The notes: generated by a model from the sequence alone, not told the origin. A stretch of 64,000 nucleotides of DNA from Sphingobium boeckii (GCF_014199215.1 NZ_JACIJC010000004.1:496001-560000); one strand, 5' to 3'; shown: positions 45,875 through 54,570, numbered from the stretch's first letter. Program-made: numbers and translations.

Positions 45875-46362
45875 CATTGCGGCGCAGGTGTCGCCGCTGC
45901 TGGCGCGCACTTGGTCTTGTCACCCGCCAGGCAGGCCGCGGTATCAGCCTCCCATTTCGCTTTCTTCTCCGCATTCTCGCGGTTCACGCGCGCGGTGTCG
46001 GCTTCATATTGGGCCTTGGCGGCGTCATAAGTGCGACGCTGGTCCGCGGCCGCTTTGGCCCGGGCGTCGCGCTGCGCCTGATATTGCTGCAGGCGGGTCT
46101 GCGCCTTTTGTCGCTCCCCCGCATTGATCGCAGCGGACTCCGCATCCGTCCCGGCTTCCACCACCGGCGCGGCGACGGCAGCGGGCACGGTAACGGGCGT
46201 GGCGGGTGCCGGCGCGGATGGCGGCAGTTCGACGGGCACCAGCCGGGAGAGCGGCTCGCGCGCCGATGTCGAATGCGTGCTGTTGGATTGCACGGCGCTC
46301 GCGGGCGGCGCGGCGCTCAGCAGCACCAGCGCGGCCATAGCGACTGGGAAGATGCGGGTCAT
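45874..46362 (-). CDS. Secreted coiled-coil hypothetical protein, 162 aa
   Basis: Unknown function. Signal peptide M-T-R-I-F-P-V-A-M-A-A-L-V-L-L-S-A ending A-S-A. It is followed by a Pro/Ala/Val-rich linker and then a long charged helix (Q-K-A-Q-T-R-L-Q-Q-Y through E-K-K-A-K-W-E-A-D), likely a coiled coil, and a C-terminal C-L-A-G-D-K-T-K-C pair. The start at 46362 has AAAGGA. The product is periplasmic. No domain was recognised. Confidence 0.75.
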   Translation of the reverse strand: MTRIFPVAMAALVLLSAAPPASAVQSNSTHSTSAREPLSRLVPVELPPSAPAPATPVTVPAAVAAPVVEAGTDAESAAINAGERQKAQTRLQQYQAQRDARAKAAADQRRTYDAAKAQYEADTARVNRENAEKKAKWEADTAACLAGDKTKCAPAAATPAPQ

Positions 46363-46527
46363 CGGGCGATCCTTTGCTTGATCCTGCGGCCTGCCATCAT
46401 GGCAGAGCCGCGCGGCCGGGGCAATTTTCCGCATGGTGTCCGCGCATGACCCGCCTTGCAATCCGGACCCGCACACCCATCTGATCCATGCGGTCCTCAC
46501 CGCGTCCCAATACCCCTTGAAACCTAA

Positions 46528-46542
46528 GAACATATATGGAAC
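46528..46542 (+). promoter_or_regulatory. LexA (SOS) box of uvrA
   Basis: GAAC-ATATATG-GAAC is an exact match to the alphaproteobacterial LexA site (GAAC-N7-GAAC), 10 bp before the uvrA ATG. It implies DNA-damage induction of uvrA. The motif is seen directly; control is inferred from family knowledge. Confidence 0.85.
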
Positions 46543-46552
46543 AGACCATTTC

Positions 46553-49500
46553 ATGCTGACTCATATATCGGTGCGTGGTGCGCGCGAACATAATCTCAAG
46601 GGCGTCGACGTGGAGATCCCGCGTGATACGCTGACCGTCATCACCGGCCTGTCGGGCAGCGGCAAATCGTCGCTCGCCTTCGACACCATCTATGCCGAGG
46701 GGCAGCGCCGCTATGTGGAGTCGCTCTCGGCCTACGCGCGCCAGTTTCTGGAGATGATGCAGAAGCCTGATGTCGATCATATCGAAGGGCTCAGCCCCGC
46801 CATCTCGATCGAGCAGAAGACCACCAGCCGCAATCCGCGCTCCACGGTCGCCACGGTCACCGAGATCTATGATTACATGCGCCTGCTGTGGGCGCGCACC
46901 GGCATTCCCTATTCCCCCGCCACCGGCCTGCCGATCGCCGCGCAGACCGTGAGCCAGATGGTCGATCGCGTGATGCTGCTGCCCGAAGGCACGCGCGCCT
47001 ATCTGCTCGCCCCCGTCGTGCGCGGCCGCAAGGGCGAGTATCGCAAGGAGATGCTCGAATGGCAGAAAGCGGGCTTCACCCGCGTCCGCATCGACGGCGA
47101 ATTTTACGAGATCGACGAAGCCCCCGCGCTCGACAAGAAATACAAGCACGACATCGAAGTGGTGGTCGATCGCATCGTGGTGCGCGAGGGCATCGAAACG
47201 CGGCTCGCGGACAGTTTCGAAACCGCGCTCAAGCTGGCCGAAGGGCTGGCCTATGTGGATCTGGCGGATGGGACTGTTTCTGCGCTGACATCTCTTGGTA
47301 AGATTGCAGACGCAGATACCGTTCAGGCTGAGCCTGTCGAAGCCCTTTCTTCTTCTGTCCAGGAGAAGGGCAAGGAAGGGGCTTCGACAAGCTCAGCCCG
47401 AACGGGCATGAAAAACACCGGCATTCCCGAAAACCGCATCGTCTTTTCCGAGAAATTCGCCTGCCCCGTCTCGGGCTTCACGATCGCAGAGATCGAGCCG
47501 CGGCTCTTCTCCTTCAACGCTCCCCAGGGTGCCTGCCCGGCCTGCGACGGCCTCGGCGAAAAATTGCTGTTCGACGAGGATCTCGTCGTCCCCAATCACG
47601 CGCTCAGCATCAAGAAGGGCGCGGTGGTCCCCTGGGCCAAATCCAATCCGCCCAGCCCTTATTACATGCAGGTGCTCGGCAGCCTCGCCAAGGAATTCGG
47701 CTTCGATCTGGAGACGCCCTGGGCCGATCTTCCCGGCGAGGTGAAGCTCATCATCCTGCATGGCACCGGCGGCCGACCCGTCACCCTGCGCTTCATGGAC
47801 GGTCGCAAATCCTATGAGGTCAAGAAGGCGTTCGAGGGCGTCATCGGCAATCTCAACCGCCGTCTGCTGCAGACCGACAGCGCCTGGATGCGCGAGGAAC
47901 TCTCCAAATATCAATCCTCCGCCCCCTGCGAAGTGTGCGACGGCGCGCGATTGAAGCCCGAGGCGCTCGCGGTGAAGGTCGCCATGACCACGATCAGCGA
48001 CGTTACCCGTCTCTCCGTGGTCGATGCGCTCGATTTCTTCTCCACCCTGCTGCCCAAGCTCTCCTCCCAGCAGGCGCAGATCGCCGAACGCATCCTGAAG
48101 GAAATCCTCGAGCGTCTGGGTTTCCTCAACAATGTCGGGCTGGATTACCTCAATCTCAACCGTACCTCCGGAACCCTCTCCGGCGGGGAATCCCAGCGCA
48201 TCCGCCTCGCGAGCCAGATAGGTTCGGGATTGTCCGGCGTTTTATACGTTTTGGATGAACCAAGCATCGGCCTGCATCAGCGCGATAATGATATGCTGCT
48301 CGCCACGCTCCGCCGTCTGCGCGATCTCGGCAATACCGTGCTGGTGGTCGAGCATGACGAGGACGCCATCCGCACCGCGGACCATATCATCGACATGGGG
48401 CCGGGCGCGGGCGTGCATGGCGGCGAGATCGTCGCGCAGGGGTCGCTCGAAGACATTCTGTCCAACACCAACAGCCTGACGGGCGATTATCTTTCGGGCC
48501 GCCGCCAGGTCCCCGTCCCGGCCAAGCGCCGCAAGGGCAATGGCAAGAAGCTCACGGTCCACAATGCCACCGCGAACAACCTCCAGAACGTCACCGCGAG
48601 CATCCCGCTCGGCACCTTCACCTGCATCACCGGCGTCTCCGGCTCGGGCAAGTCCAGCTTCACCGTGGACACGCTTTATGCCGCCTCCGCCCGTGCGCTG
48701 AACGGCGCGCGGATGATCGCGGGCAAGCATGAAAAGATCACCGGCCTCGAACATCTCGACAAGGTGATCGACATCGATCAATCCCCCATCGGCCGCACCC
48801 CGCGCAGCAATCCCGCCACCTATACCGGCAGCTTCACCAATATCCGCGACTGGTTCGCCGGCCTCCCCGAAAGCGGTGCGCGCGGCTACAAGCCCGGCCG
48901 CTTCAGCTTCAATGTGAAGGGCGGTCGCTGCGAAGCGTGCCAGGGCGATGGCGTGCTCAAGATCGAGATGCACTTCCTCCCGGACGTCTATGTCACCTGC
49001 GACGTCTGCCACGGCGCGCGCTACAATCGCGAGACGCTCGAGGTGAAGTTCAAGGGCAAGTCCATCGCCGACGTGCTGGACATGACAGTCGAGGATGCGG
49101 TCGAATTCTTCAAGGCCGTGCCCAATATCCGCGACAAGATGGCGATGCTCGCCGAAGTCGGTCTCGGCTATGTCAAGGTCGGGCAACAGGCGACCACATT
49201 GAGCGGCGGCGAGGCGCAGCGCGTCAAGCTCGCCAAGGAACTCAGCCGCCGCGCCACCGGCAACACGCTCTACATCCTCGACGAACCCACCACCGGCCTG
49301 CATTTCGAAGATGTCCGCAAGCTGCTGGAGGTGCTCCATGCGCTGGTCGAGCAGGGCAATAGCGTGGTGGTGATCGAGCATAATCTCGACGTGATCAAGA
49401 CCGCGGACTGGATCATCGATCTCGGCCCCGAAGGCGGCGTGAAGGGCGGCGAGATCGTGGCAGAGGGCACGCCGGAAAAGGTGGCCAAGGCACCGCGCAG

Positions 49501-49573
49501 CTTCACGGGGAAGTATCTGGCGCCGTTGCTGGGGATGAAGGCGCAAATGGCGGAGGCCCAGGCGGCGGAGTAA
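46553..49573 (+). CDS. uvrA: Excinuclease ABC subunit A
   Basis: 1006 aa damage-recognition ATPase of nucleotide excision repair. Two ABC modules are visible: Walker [10 protein letters not shown] near residue 32 and G-V-S-G-S-G-K-S-S near 695, with signatures L-S-G-G-E-S-Q-R and L-S-G-G-E-A-Q-R and Walker B L-D-E-P. The second zinc finger C-E-A-C...C-D-V-C is complete. The first has C-P-V-S instead of C-x-x-C. Residues 256-285 translate a palindromic element (47319-47405) not expected in UvrA, lying just before the first zinc-finger region. The start M-L-T-H-I-S-V-R-G follows the LexA box; the upstream frame is not UvrA-like. Confidence 0.97.
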   Translation: MLTHISVRGAREHNLKGVDVEIPRDTLTVITGLSGSGKSSLAFDTIYAEGQRRYVESLSAYARQFLEMMQKPDVDHIEGLSPAISIEQKTTSRNPRSTVATVTEIYDYMRLLWARTGIPYSPATGLPIAAQTVSQMVDRVMLLPEGTRAYLLAPVVRGRKGEYRKEMLEWQKAGFTRVRIDGEFYEIDEAPALDKKYKHDIEVVVDRIVVREGIETRLADSFETALKLAEGLAYVDLADGTVSALTSLGKIADADTVQAEPVEALSSSVQEKGKEGASTSSARTGMKNTGIPENRIVFSEKFACPVSGFTIAEIEPRLFSFNAPQGACPACDGLGEKLLFDEDLVVPNHALSIKKGAVVPWAKSNPPSPYYMQVLGSLAKEFGFDLETPWADLPGEVKLIILHGTGGRPVTLRFMDGRKSYEVKKAFEGVIGNLNRRLLQTDSAWMREELSKYQSSAPCEVCDGARLKPEALAVKVAMTTISDVTRLSVVDALDFFSTLLPKLSSQQAQIAERILKEILERLGFLNNVGLDYLNLNRTSGTLSGGESQRIRLASQIGSGLSGVLYVLDEPSIGLHQRDNDMLLATLRRLRDLGNTVLVVEHDEDAIRTADHIIDMGPGAGVHGGEIVAQGSLEDILSNTNSLTGDYLSGRRQVPVPAKRRKGNGKKLTVHNATANNLQNVTASIPLGTFTCITGVSGSGKSSFTVDTLYAASARALNGARMIAGKHEKITGLEHLDKVIDIDQSPIGRTPRSNPATYTGSFTNIRDWFAGLPESGARGYKPGRFSFNVKGGRCEACQGDGVLKIEMHFLPDVYVTCDVCHGARYNRETLEVKFKGKSIADVLDMTVEDAVEFFKAVPNIRDKMAMLAEVGLGYVKVGQQATTLSGGEAQRVKLAKELSRRATGNTLYILDEPTTGLHFEDVRKLLEVLHALVEQGNSVVVIEHNLDVIKTADWIIDLGPEGGVKGGEIVAEGTPEKVAKAPRSFTGKYLAPLLGMKAQMAEAQAAE
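47319..47405. repeat. Palindromic element, family B (copy 2), inside uvrA
   Basis: CCGTTCAGGCTGAGCCTGTC and its complement ending AGCCCGAACGG, 87 bp = 29 codons, so the frame is preserved. It matches the intergenic element at 22553-22636. Its translation ([10 protein letters not shown] ... [10 protein letters not shown]) has no UvrA character. Confidence 0.85.
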
Positions 49574-49658
49574 ACGCCTCTCCCGGCCTTCCGGATGGGT
49601 CTTGCCAGTCCGCCACTTGGCGGCGCAATCATGTCCCTTCCCGAAACGAGGAAAAGCC

Positions 49659-50231
49659 GTGCCGCAGGATGAACCGCCGCCCCCCGCCTATCGCCCGGCT
49701 TTCGAAGCGGCCCTGCGACTCCTCGCGCGGGTCAGCGAGGATATGGCGGCTCTGGGCTATGCCCGTCCCGTTCTCGTCGGCGGCGGGGCGGCTGAATATT
49801 ACTCCGCGAGCGCGCTGATGACCGGCGATATCGATCTGTGTTCGCCGCTTCAGGATGCGCTTGAAGCAGTGATGCGGGATCATGGGTTCGTGCGGCCCAG
49901 CGGTCCCGGCATGGCGACGCGGGGCTGGATTCACCCCGAATATGGCCTGGGGTTCGAGATTGTGGCGTCGGTTCCGATGGATGGCGCGGTCGATCGCGAT
50001 CACATATTTCTGGTGGAGGGCATGGAGAAGGGGGCAGCCTTTTCCATCATATCCGTGGAAGATCTCATCGCCGATCGCATGGGTCAATATGCGTCGGGAA
50101 GCGCGCCGGAAATGCGCGGTCAGGCGCGCATCCTGTTTGCGCTTCATCCCGACGCTGATCTGCTGTATCTGGAGAAACGGATACGAACGGAAACTTTTGA
50201 CGCTTATGGCATCGAAGCTCTCAAAGCCTGA
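49659..50231 (+). CDS. Nucleotidyltransferase-like protein
   Basis: 190 aa. V-L-V-G-G-G-A-A-E-Y-Y followed by T-G-D-I-D-L (residues about 38-62) is the G-G...[ST]-x-D-x-D pattern of the nucleotidyltransferase superfamily. The second part has I-I-S-V-E-D-L-I-A-D-R, also typical of AbiEii/MNT-like families. The GTG at 49659 has GAGGAAAAG upstream; the ATG at 49602 is unsupported. A small basic protein gene overlaps its 3' end, a gene pair layout seen in toxin-antitoxin modules. Activity is not established. Confidence 0.72.
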   Translation: MPQDEPPPPAYRPAFEAALRLLARVSEDMAALGYARPVLVGGGAAEYYSASALMTGDIDLCSPLQDALEAVMRDHGFVRPSGPGMATRGWIHPEYGLGFEIVASVPMDGAVDRDHIFLVEGMEKGAAFSIISVEDLIADRMGQYASGSAPEMRGQARILFALHPDADLLYLEKRIRTETFDAYGIEALKA

Positions 50232-50406
50232 GACGGCACCGGACTGGTCCGGCCCCCGCATTTCCCATCCGGATTTCGCGGCAAAGCTGGCTGCGCGCCG
50301 CGCCGCCCTGAATCATCCCGAACTCCCCCGCAACACGGGTAAGCGCCGCACCGCCAGCAAAAAGGCGCTGCTCAAGGCGATCGAAAAGAGCGGCGGCACT
50401 TGGTGA
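50206..50406 (+). CDS. Small basic hypothetical protein, 66 aa
   Basis: The ATG at 50206 lies inside the 3' end of the nucleotidyltransferase gene (26-bp overlap, another frame), so translation is coupled. The product starts M-A-S-K-L-S-K-P-E and is rich in Lys and Arg (N-T-G-K-R-R-T-A-S-K-K-A-L-L). No known domain. It could be the partner of the upstream protein. Confidence 0.6.
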   Translation: MASKLSKPETAPDWSGPRISHPDFAAKLAARRAALNHPELPRNTGKRRTASKKALLKAIEKSGGTW

Positions 50407-50806
50407 GCCTGTAATCCGGATGCGATCGGGAACGCGGGTCCAATATCATTGGATGGCCGCCGTGCGAACCCGATCTTCTCAGTTCGCGCGGAGACGCAGG
50501 GGCGCGGAGGTGCGGCAATACAGAGAGAACATAGGCAATCCCTCCCCGGCACGGGGAGGTGGCAGGCGCAGCCTGACGGAGGGGCAGTCGTCGCGCTGAA
50601 ATTAGGACGACATCGCATCCTGCCACTGCCCCTCCACCGCAAGCGGTCCCCCTCCCCGTTCCGGGGAGCAATAAGAAACTCTGCGTCCTCCTTCCTTCTC
50701 CGCGCCCCGCGCCTCCGCGTGAACCCTCGCATGTTCCTCTTTTGTTCTTTCCTACACGCCCCAATTCTGCCTAACTTCCCGGTTGCACCCCAACCAGGAG
50801 GCGAAG
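50407..50806. other. 400-bp intergenic region made of nested palindromic elements
   Basis: An outer inverted repeat has arms near 50478-50500 (GTTCGCGCGGAGACGCAGG) and 50690-50726 (ending CTCCGCGTGAACC). Nested inside is the family D element 50540-50668. No gene was seen. The next gene's ribosome site CAGGAGGCGAAG is at its end. Confidence 0.65.
50540..50668. repeat. Palindromic intergenic element, family D (copy 2)
   Basis: Outer arms CCTCCCCGGCACGGGGAGG and CCTCCCCGTTCCGGGGAG, inner blocks GACGGAGGGGCAGT and ACTGCCCCTCC. It matches the copy at 33936-34064, with the halves in swapped order, as expected for the opposite orientation. Confidence 0.87.
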
Positions 50807-51829
50807 ATGACCTATATTTCCAAGACCATCGATCACGATCAGCCCGAAGAGGACGCCGAAAGCCTGCGCTGGACCGCGTCCAAGCAGCGCACTTTCCTCG
50901 AAACCCTGTCCTTTTACGGCAATGTCCGCATCGCCGCCGCGCAATGCTTCATGAGCACGCGCGCCTGTTATAATCTGCGGGTGCGCCATGATGGGGCGGC
51001 GTTCAACATGGGCTGGAATGCGGCGATCCTCATCGCGCGCGGGCGGCTGCTCGATGAGCTGATGATCCGCGCGCTCGACGGGCAGCGCGATACGATCGAG
51101 CGGGACGAGGAGGGCCGCGTCGCCGCGCGCCATCGGTTCGACAATCGCCTGGCGCTGGGTCTGCTCACCCGGCTCGATCGCGTGGCCGATGCGCCGGTGG
51201 CGGGCAGCGAGTCCGCCGAGGCGCGCACGGTGGCGCAGGATTTCGAGGCGTTTCTCGCTCTGGTCGAGGCGGGCGGCCAGGGCGAGGAAGCCAGGGCCTT
51301 CGTCGCCGCGCGCACGCCGGTTGATGCGGACGCCGATGCGGAGACACAAGCGGCCGCGGAAACGGCGGAATCGCAGCGCCATGGACGGTGTGAACATTGC
51401 CTCAAATTCCATGACGCGAGTGCGGCGGAATGCAGCGCCGATCCCGATATCCTGGGGGCCATCTTGCTTGGCGAATTCGCCCGCGAGCTCTGCGTCTGGC
51501 GCGAGGGTGAAGATGCGTCGGTGCCGCCGGCCTATTGGGGCGATTATCTCACCAATTTCCCGCCGCCCGAAGGCTTCGAAGGCACGCAGAACGGCGTGTA
51601 TGGCATGGATGACGATTACAGCCGCACGCTCACGCCCGAGGAGCGCGCGATGGCGGATGCCAAGGAGGCCTCGGACACGGCGAACCTCGTCTGGGCCGGA
51701 GAAATGGCCCGTTTGCGCTGGTTCGGCCTGCCCGATGGACGGGATGAGGAGGATGAACAGGCGGATGAGGACGATGAGGTGCGTGCGGCAGGCGGCGAAT
51801 CCGCGACGACGGCCTTGGCGGAGGCGTGA
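50807..51829 (+). CDS. Hypothetical protein with N-terminal helix-turn-helix, 340 aa
   Basis: Residues about 20-75 read W-T-A-S-K-Q-R-T-F-L-E-T-L then V-R-I-A-A-A-Q-C-F-M-S-T-R-A-C-Y-N-L-R, a homeodomain-like helix-turn-helix of the terminase-small-subunit/transposase type found in many sphingomonad proteins. Next comes H-R-F-D-N-R-L-A-L-G-L-L-T-R-L-D-R near 115. A middle region holds C-E-H-C...C, and an acidic tail ends E-E-D-E-Q-A-D-E-D-D-E. The ATG at 50807 has AGGAGG upstream. Function unknown; DNA binding is likely. Confidence 0.75.
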   Translation: MTYISKTIDHDQPEEDAESLRWTASKQRTFLETLSFYGNVRIAAAQCFMSTRACYNLRVRHDGAAFNMGWNAAILIARGRLLDELMIRALDGQRDTIERDEEGRVAARHRFDNRLALGLLTRLDRVADAPVAGSESAEARTVAQDFEAFLALVEAGGQGEEARAFVAARTPVDADADAETQAAAETAESQRHGRCEHCLKFHDASAAECSADPDILGAILLGEFARELCVWREGEDASVPPAYWGDYLTNFPPPEGFEGTQNGVYGMDDDYSRTLTPEERAMADAKEASDTANLVWAGEMARLRWFGLPDGRDEEDEQADEDDEVRAAGGESATTALAEA

Positions 51830-52270
51830 TGCGCCCGGCCGGATTTTCGCCGTCGAGGCGCGCGCACCTTCCATCCGCTTGTCCCGAGCGTAGTCGAGGG
51901 ACGTTGGAACTGCCACAACCGGAGGGTTCGCGCAGAGGCATCGCGAACGCAGAACGCGCAAAGCAAAGCCCGCCCTTCTCCCCTCCTTCGCGCCCTCTGC
52001 TGTCCTTTGCGCCTCTGCGCGAACCGGCGATGATCGGGTCCTACATGAACGCCGATGAGCCGGCCACCATGTCCCCTTACGGGACATGTCCGGCCCGTTC
52101 CGCCCATGCTATGTCGCTTTCCAGCCCCTTCGCCGCGCGAGTCCATGCCCGGGATCGCACCGCGCCGCACGGATGGCTCCAGTCGTTGCGTCTCCCATGC
52201 GTTTGCGTGCGCGTCCACGGCCGGCGTCGCCATTCCGGCGGCGTGGTCCGTCCATCAGGGGATCATCACC
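51830..52270. other. 441-bp intergenic region with degenerate repeats
   Basis: Contains a half copy of family A (51875-51903), an inverted repeat with arms GGTTCGCGCAGAGGC (51925-51939) and GCCTCTGCGCGAACC (52011-52025), and a small perfect stem-loop ATGTCCC-CTTAC-GGGACAT (52069-52087). No convincing gene was seen. The open frames here lack ribosome sites and run through the repeats. Confidence 0.65.
51875..51903. repeat. Family A element, half copy
   Basis: CCGCTTGTCCCGAGCGTAG continuing to AGGGACG matches one arm of the family A elements. The complementary arm is missing, so this is a decayed or solo unit. Confidence 0.75.
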
Positions 52271-52720
52271 ATGAAGTCATTCGCATTCTCCGGCGCGCTG
52301 TGCGCCCTGTCGCTCGCCCTCGCCGCCCCCGCCGCCCCCGCCGCGGCGCAGGATTCGTCCTACACCTGGGGCGATTATTGGGACGTGTCCGAGATCGAGA
52401 TCATCGATGGGCAGGAGGAGAATTACATGGATTTCCTCAGCAGCCAGTGGAAGAAAACGCAGGAATTTTCCAAGAGCAAGGGCTGGATCAAGGATTACCG
52501 CGTCGTCGCCAACATCTATGCGCGCGACGGCGAGGCGGATCTGTATCTGATCACCGTCTATGCCGATGTGCCCAGCGCCGGCGAAATGGCGCGGCGGGAC
52601 AAGGAATATGAGTCCTTCATGGCCCGGAACAGCCGCACCCTGACCGCCGAAAGCGGCGCGCGCGGCACGATGCGCAAGCAGATGGGCAGCCAGATGCTGC
52701 AGGAGGTGAAATTGAAATAG
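52271..52720 (+). CDS. Secreted hypothetical protein, 149 aa
   Basis: Unknown function. Sec signal peptide M-K-S-F-A-F-S-G-A-L-C-A-L-S-L-A ending A-A-A-A-Q. The mature part is compact and acidic-basic, with W-D-V-S-E-I-E-I-I-D-G-Q-E-E-N-Y and a conserved-looking I-K-D-Y-R-V-V-A-N-I-Y. The overall pattern suggests a dimeric alpha-beta barrel-like fold, but that is a guess. The ATG at 52271 is the only start compatible with the signal. Confidence 0.78.
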   Translation: MKSFAFSGALCALSLALAAPAAPAAAQDSSYTWGDYWDVSEIEIIDGQEENYMDFLSSQWKKTQEFSKSKGWIKDYRVVANIYARDGEADLYLITVYADVPSAGEMARRDKEYESFMARNSRTLTAESGARGTMRKQMGSQMLQEVKLK

Positions 52721-52747
52721 GGCGCATCGAGAGACGCGGGCGGGCGG

Positions 52748-53077
52748 TCAGGCCTTTTTCAGGCTCTCGATTGCCCGCGCCGCGATCATCGTGCCCAGGA
52801 TCGCCGCCCCCTGCCCCAGGTCGACCGCCGCCTTGCCCGCGGGTGGCGGGGTCGCGGCGGACTTGGGCTTGGTGCTGTCCCTGATCGCTTCGGACAGCGC
52901 GGCTAGGCCCGCCGCGGCGATGCTGGCGACCAGCGGGTGGCGCATCAGATCGACCAGCGCGCCGCCCTCTTCGCGCAGCATCTTGGGGATGGTCACCCCG
53001 GCGATGTGCTTGGGCAATTTGGTGGGTTTGGTCTTTTTCGCGGCCTTGTCAGCCTTGGTCTTCTTGGTCTTGGCCAT
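52748..53077 (-). CDS. Lysine-rich hypothetical protein, 109 aa
   Basis: Starts M-A-K-T-K-K-T-K-A-D-K-A-A-K-K-T-K, a highly basic N-terminus of about 25 residues, followed by an Ala/Leu-rich region with two helical hydrophobic stretches (V-A-S-I-A-A-A-G-L-A-A-L near 58-70 and A-A-I-L-G-T-M-I-A-A-R-A near 90-102). The ATG at 53077 has AAAGGA upstream. A nucleoid- or membrane-associated small protein is possible. No family was recognised. Confidence 0.7.
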   Translation of the reverse strand: MAKTKKTKADKAAKKTKPTKLPKHIAGVTIPKMLREEGGALVDLMRHPLVASIAAAGLAALSEAIRDSTKPKSAATPPPAGKAAVDLGQGAAILGTMIAARAIESLKKA

Positions 53078-53129
53078 GACGGAATCCTTTGATCTCAGGA
53101 GTGTATTATCGGAATAAAACACTAAAAAG

Positions 53130-53540
53130 TCAAGAACCGCGTGGTTTGAACCCCGGTCGCCAGGTGCTGGTCACGGGCTTGAACCGTTCGGCCACATCGT
53201 CCTCGCCGTCATGGGCCAGCGCGATGTCGGTCCAGGAGCGGCTGGAGAAATCGAAGCGGGCGGGGTCGATTGATTTGTCGAGCTGGATGCCGAATTGCTT
53301 GCCATTGACCCAGCGGACATGGCCGGTCACTTCGCCCAGCGGCCCCATCACCACGGTCACCGTCTCTCCGGCCAGCGGCGGCGGATCGGCGCGGCCGCCC
53401 ATGCCGGTGGATGAAATGTTGCGGATCGCGGCCTTCAGCGGCGGCCGTCCCGCCCGGTTGATGGTCGCCGCGAAGAAGCGCCCGGTGCGTTTGGCGCGTG
53501 TGGGGGGATCCTCTCCATCAGGGGTGTCCGGCGCGGTCAT
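53130..53540 (-). CDS. PilZ-domain protein (paralogue 1)
   Basis: 136 aa. R-F-F-A-A-T, the N-I-S-S-T-G-M-G-G motif near residue 45 (N-x-S-x-x-G of PilZ) and V-R-W-V-N-G-K-Q-F-G-I-Q-L-D near 78 fit a single PilZ domain. The usual R-x-x-x-R is replaced by an R-x-x-R-x-x-R arrangement, so c-di-GMP binding is uncertain. Its C-terminus (R-F-K-P-V-T-S-T-W-R-P-G-F) is nearly identical to that of the protein at 54046. Start 53540 is preferred; 53564 is possible. Confidence 0.8.
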   Translation of the reverse strand: MTAPDTPDGEDPPTRAKRTGRFFAATINRAGRPPLKAAIRNISSTGMGGRADPPPLAGETVTVVMGPLGEVTGHVRWVNGKQFGIQLDKSIDPARFDFSSRSWTDIALAHDGEDDVAERFKPVTSTWRPGFKPRGS

Positions 53541-53588
53541 GATCCGGGTGTATATCGGCCCCATGCGGATTGCGGAAGGGCCGCCGGA

Positions 53589-53987
53589 TCAGCGCCGGTC
53601 GAGCAGGCGGGCGATGGCCTCGTGATTGGGGCTTTCGTCGCCAAATTCGGTCTCCAGTGCGCGGCGGATGCCTTCCAACTGGCCTTCGCCGAGATGCTCG
53701 ATTCCGATGAATTCATTGCGGGCATCGGTGACCGCACGGATGAGTTCGTCCAATTTGGCCTGGATGGCGCTGGCATCCCGGTTCTGGGCGTTCTGAATGA
53801 GGAACACCATGAGGAAGGTAATGATCGTCGTCGAAGTATTGATCACAAGCTGCCAGGTATCGGACCAGCCGAAAATCGGGCCGCTGCACGCCCAGATGAT
53901 GACGGCGGACAGCGCGATCACGAAGGCGGGCGGCCGCCCGGCCCATCCCGCCACCGCTTGGGCCACATGCTCAAATGTCCGGTTCAT
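53589..53987 (-). CDS. Low-affinity iron permease family protein
   Basis: 132 aa small membrane protein. Two membrane segments (A-F-V-I-A-L-S-A-V-I-I-W-A at about 22-34 and L-V-I-N-T-S-T-T-I-I-T-F-L-M-V-F-L at about 48-64) are followed by I-Q-N-A-Q-N-R-D and a cytoplasmic amphipathic helix (Q-A-K-L-D-E-L-I-R-A). This I-Q-N-x-Q-N-R-D block is typical of the Fet4-like low-affinity iron permease family (PF04120). Start 53987 has GGAGGG upstream. Transport activity of such short bacterial members is uncertain. It lies between the two PilZ genes. Confidence 0.82.
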   Translation of the reverse strand: MNRTFEHVAQAVAGWAGRPPAFVIALSAVIIWACSGPIFGWSDTWQLVINTSTTIITFLMVFLIQNAQNRDASAIQAKLDELIRAVTDARNEFIGIEHLGEGQLEGIRRALETEFGDESPNHEAIARLLDRR

Positions 53988-54045
53988 TCTTACCCTCCCG
54001 CTTGTGCAGGAGGTGCATAAGCCAATGCCGTCGCGGCGCAATCGT

Positions 54046-54462
54046 TCAACGGGTACGAAAGCCCGGCCGCCAGGTGCTGGACATCGGCTTGAACCGGTCC
54101 GCCACGTCGCCGGGATCGTAGCGGGGAGTCACTTCTTCCCACGAGCGCCCGGAGAAATTGAATTTCGACGTGTCGATCGATCCGTCCAGCTTTACGCCGA
54201 AACGGTTGCCCGTCACCCAGCGCACCTCGCCTTCGACATCGCCGACACCCGAAAGGTTGATCTTCACGATCATCCCCAGCGGCGGCGGCACCTCCGCCCG
54301 GGCACCAAGGCCGTGGGGGGAGACATTGCGCACCGCAATCTGCTGCGGCGGCAGACCCGGCATTTCCATGGTCGCCGCAAAAAAGCGGCTGCTCCGGACT
54401 TCACGTCCGGGCTGCCCATCCGGCAAATCGCCGGTTCCAGTAATCGGGTAAGCAGCGCCCAT
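54046..54462 (-). CDS. PilZ-domain protein (paralogue 2)
   Basis: 138 aa, clearly homologous over its length to the protein at 53130. R-F-F-A-A-T, R-N-V-S-P-H-G-L-G near residue 43, V-R-W-V-T-G-N-R-F-G-V-K-L-D near 82 and the same C-terminal T-W-R-P-G-F. As in the paralogue, the arginine motif before the domain is R-x-x-R-x-x-R. The two genes point the same way with a permease gene between, which suggests an old tandem duplication around it. Confidence 0.8.
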   Translation of the reverse strand: MGAAYPITGTGDLPDGQPGREVRSSRFFAATMEMPGLPPQQIAVRNVSPHGLGARAEVPPPLGMIVKINLSGVGDVEGEVRWVTGNRFGVKLDGSIDTSKFNFSGRSWEEVTPRYDPGDVADRFKPMSSTWRPGFRTR

Positions 54463-54570
54463 CGTGCCCGTTTCCGCAAGTCTATGTCTCGAAACAATAA
54501 AACGGCATTCATAAGGATTTGTGAAGGGCGGGACGCAAAAGGATTTCAGAGGGCGGCGCGCAAACAGAAA

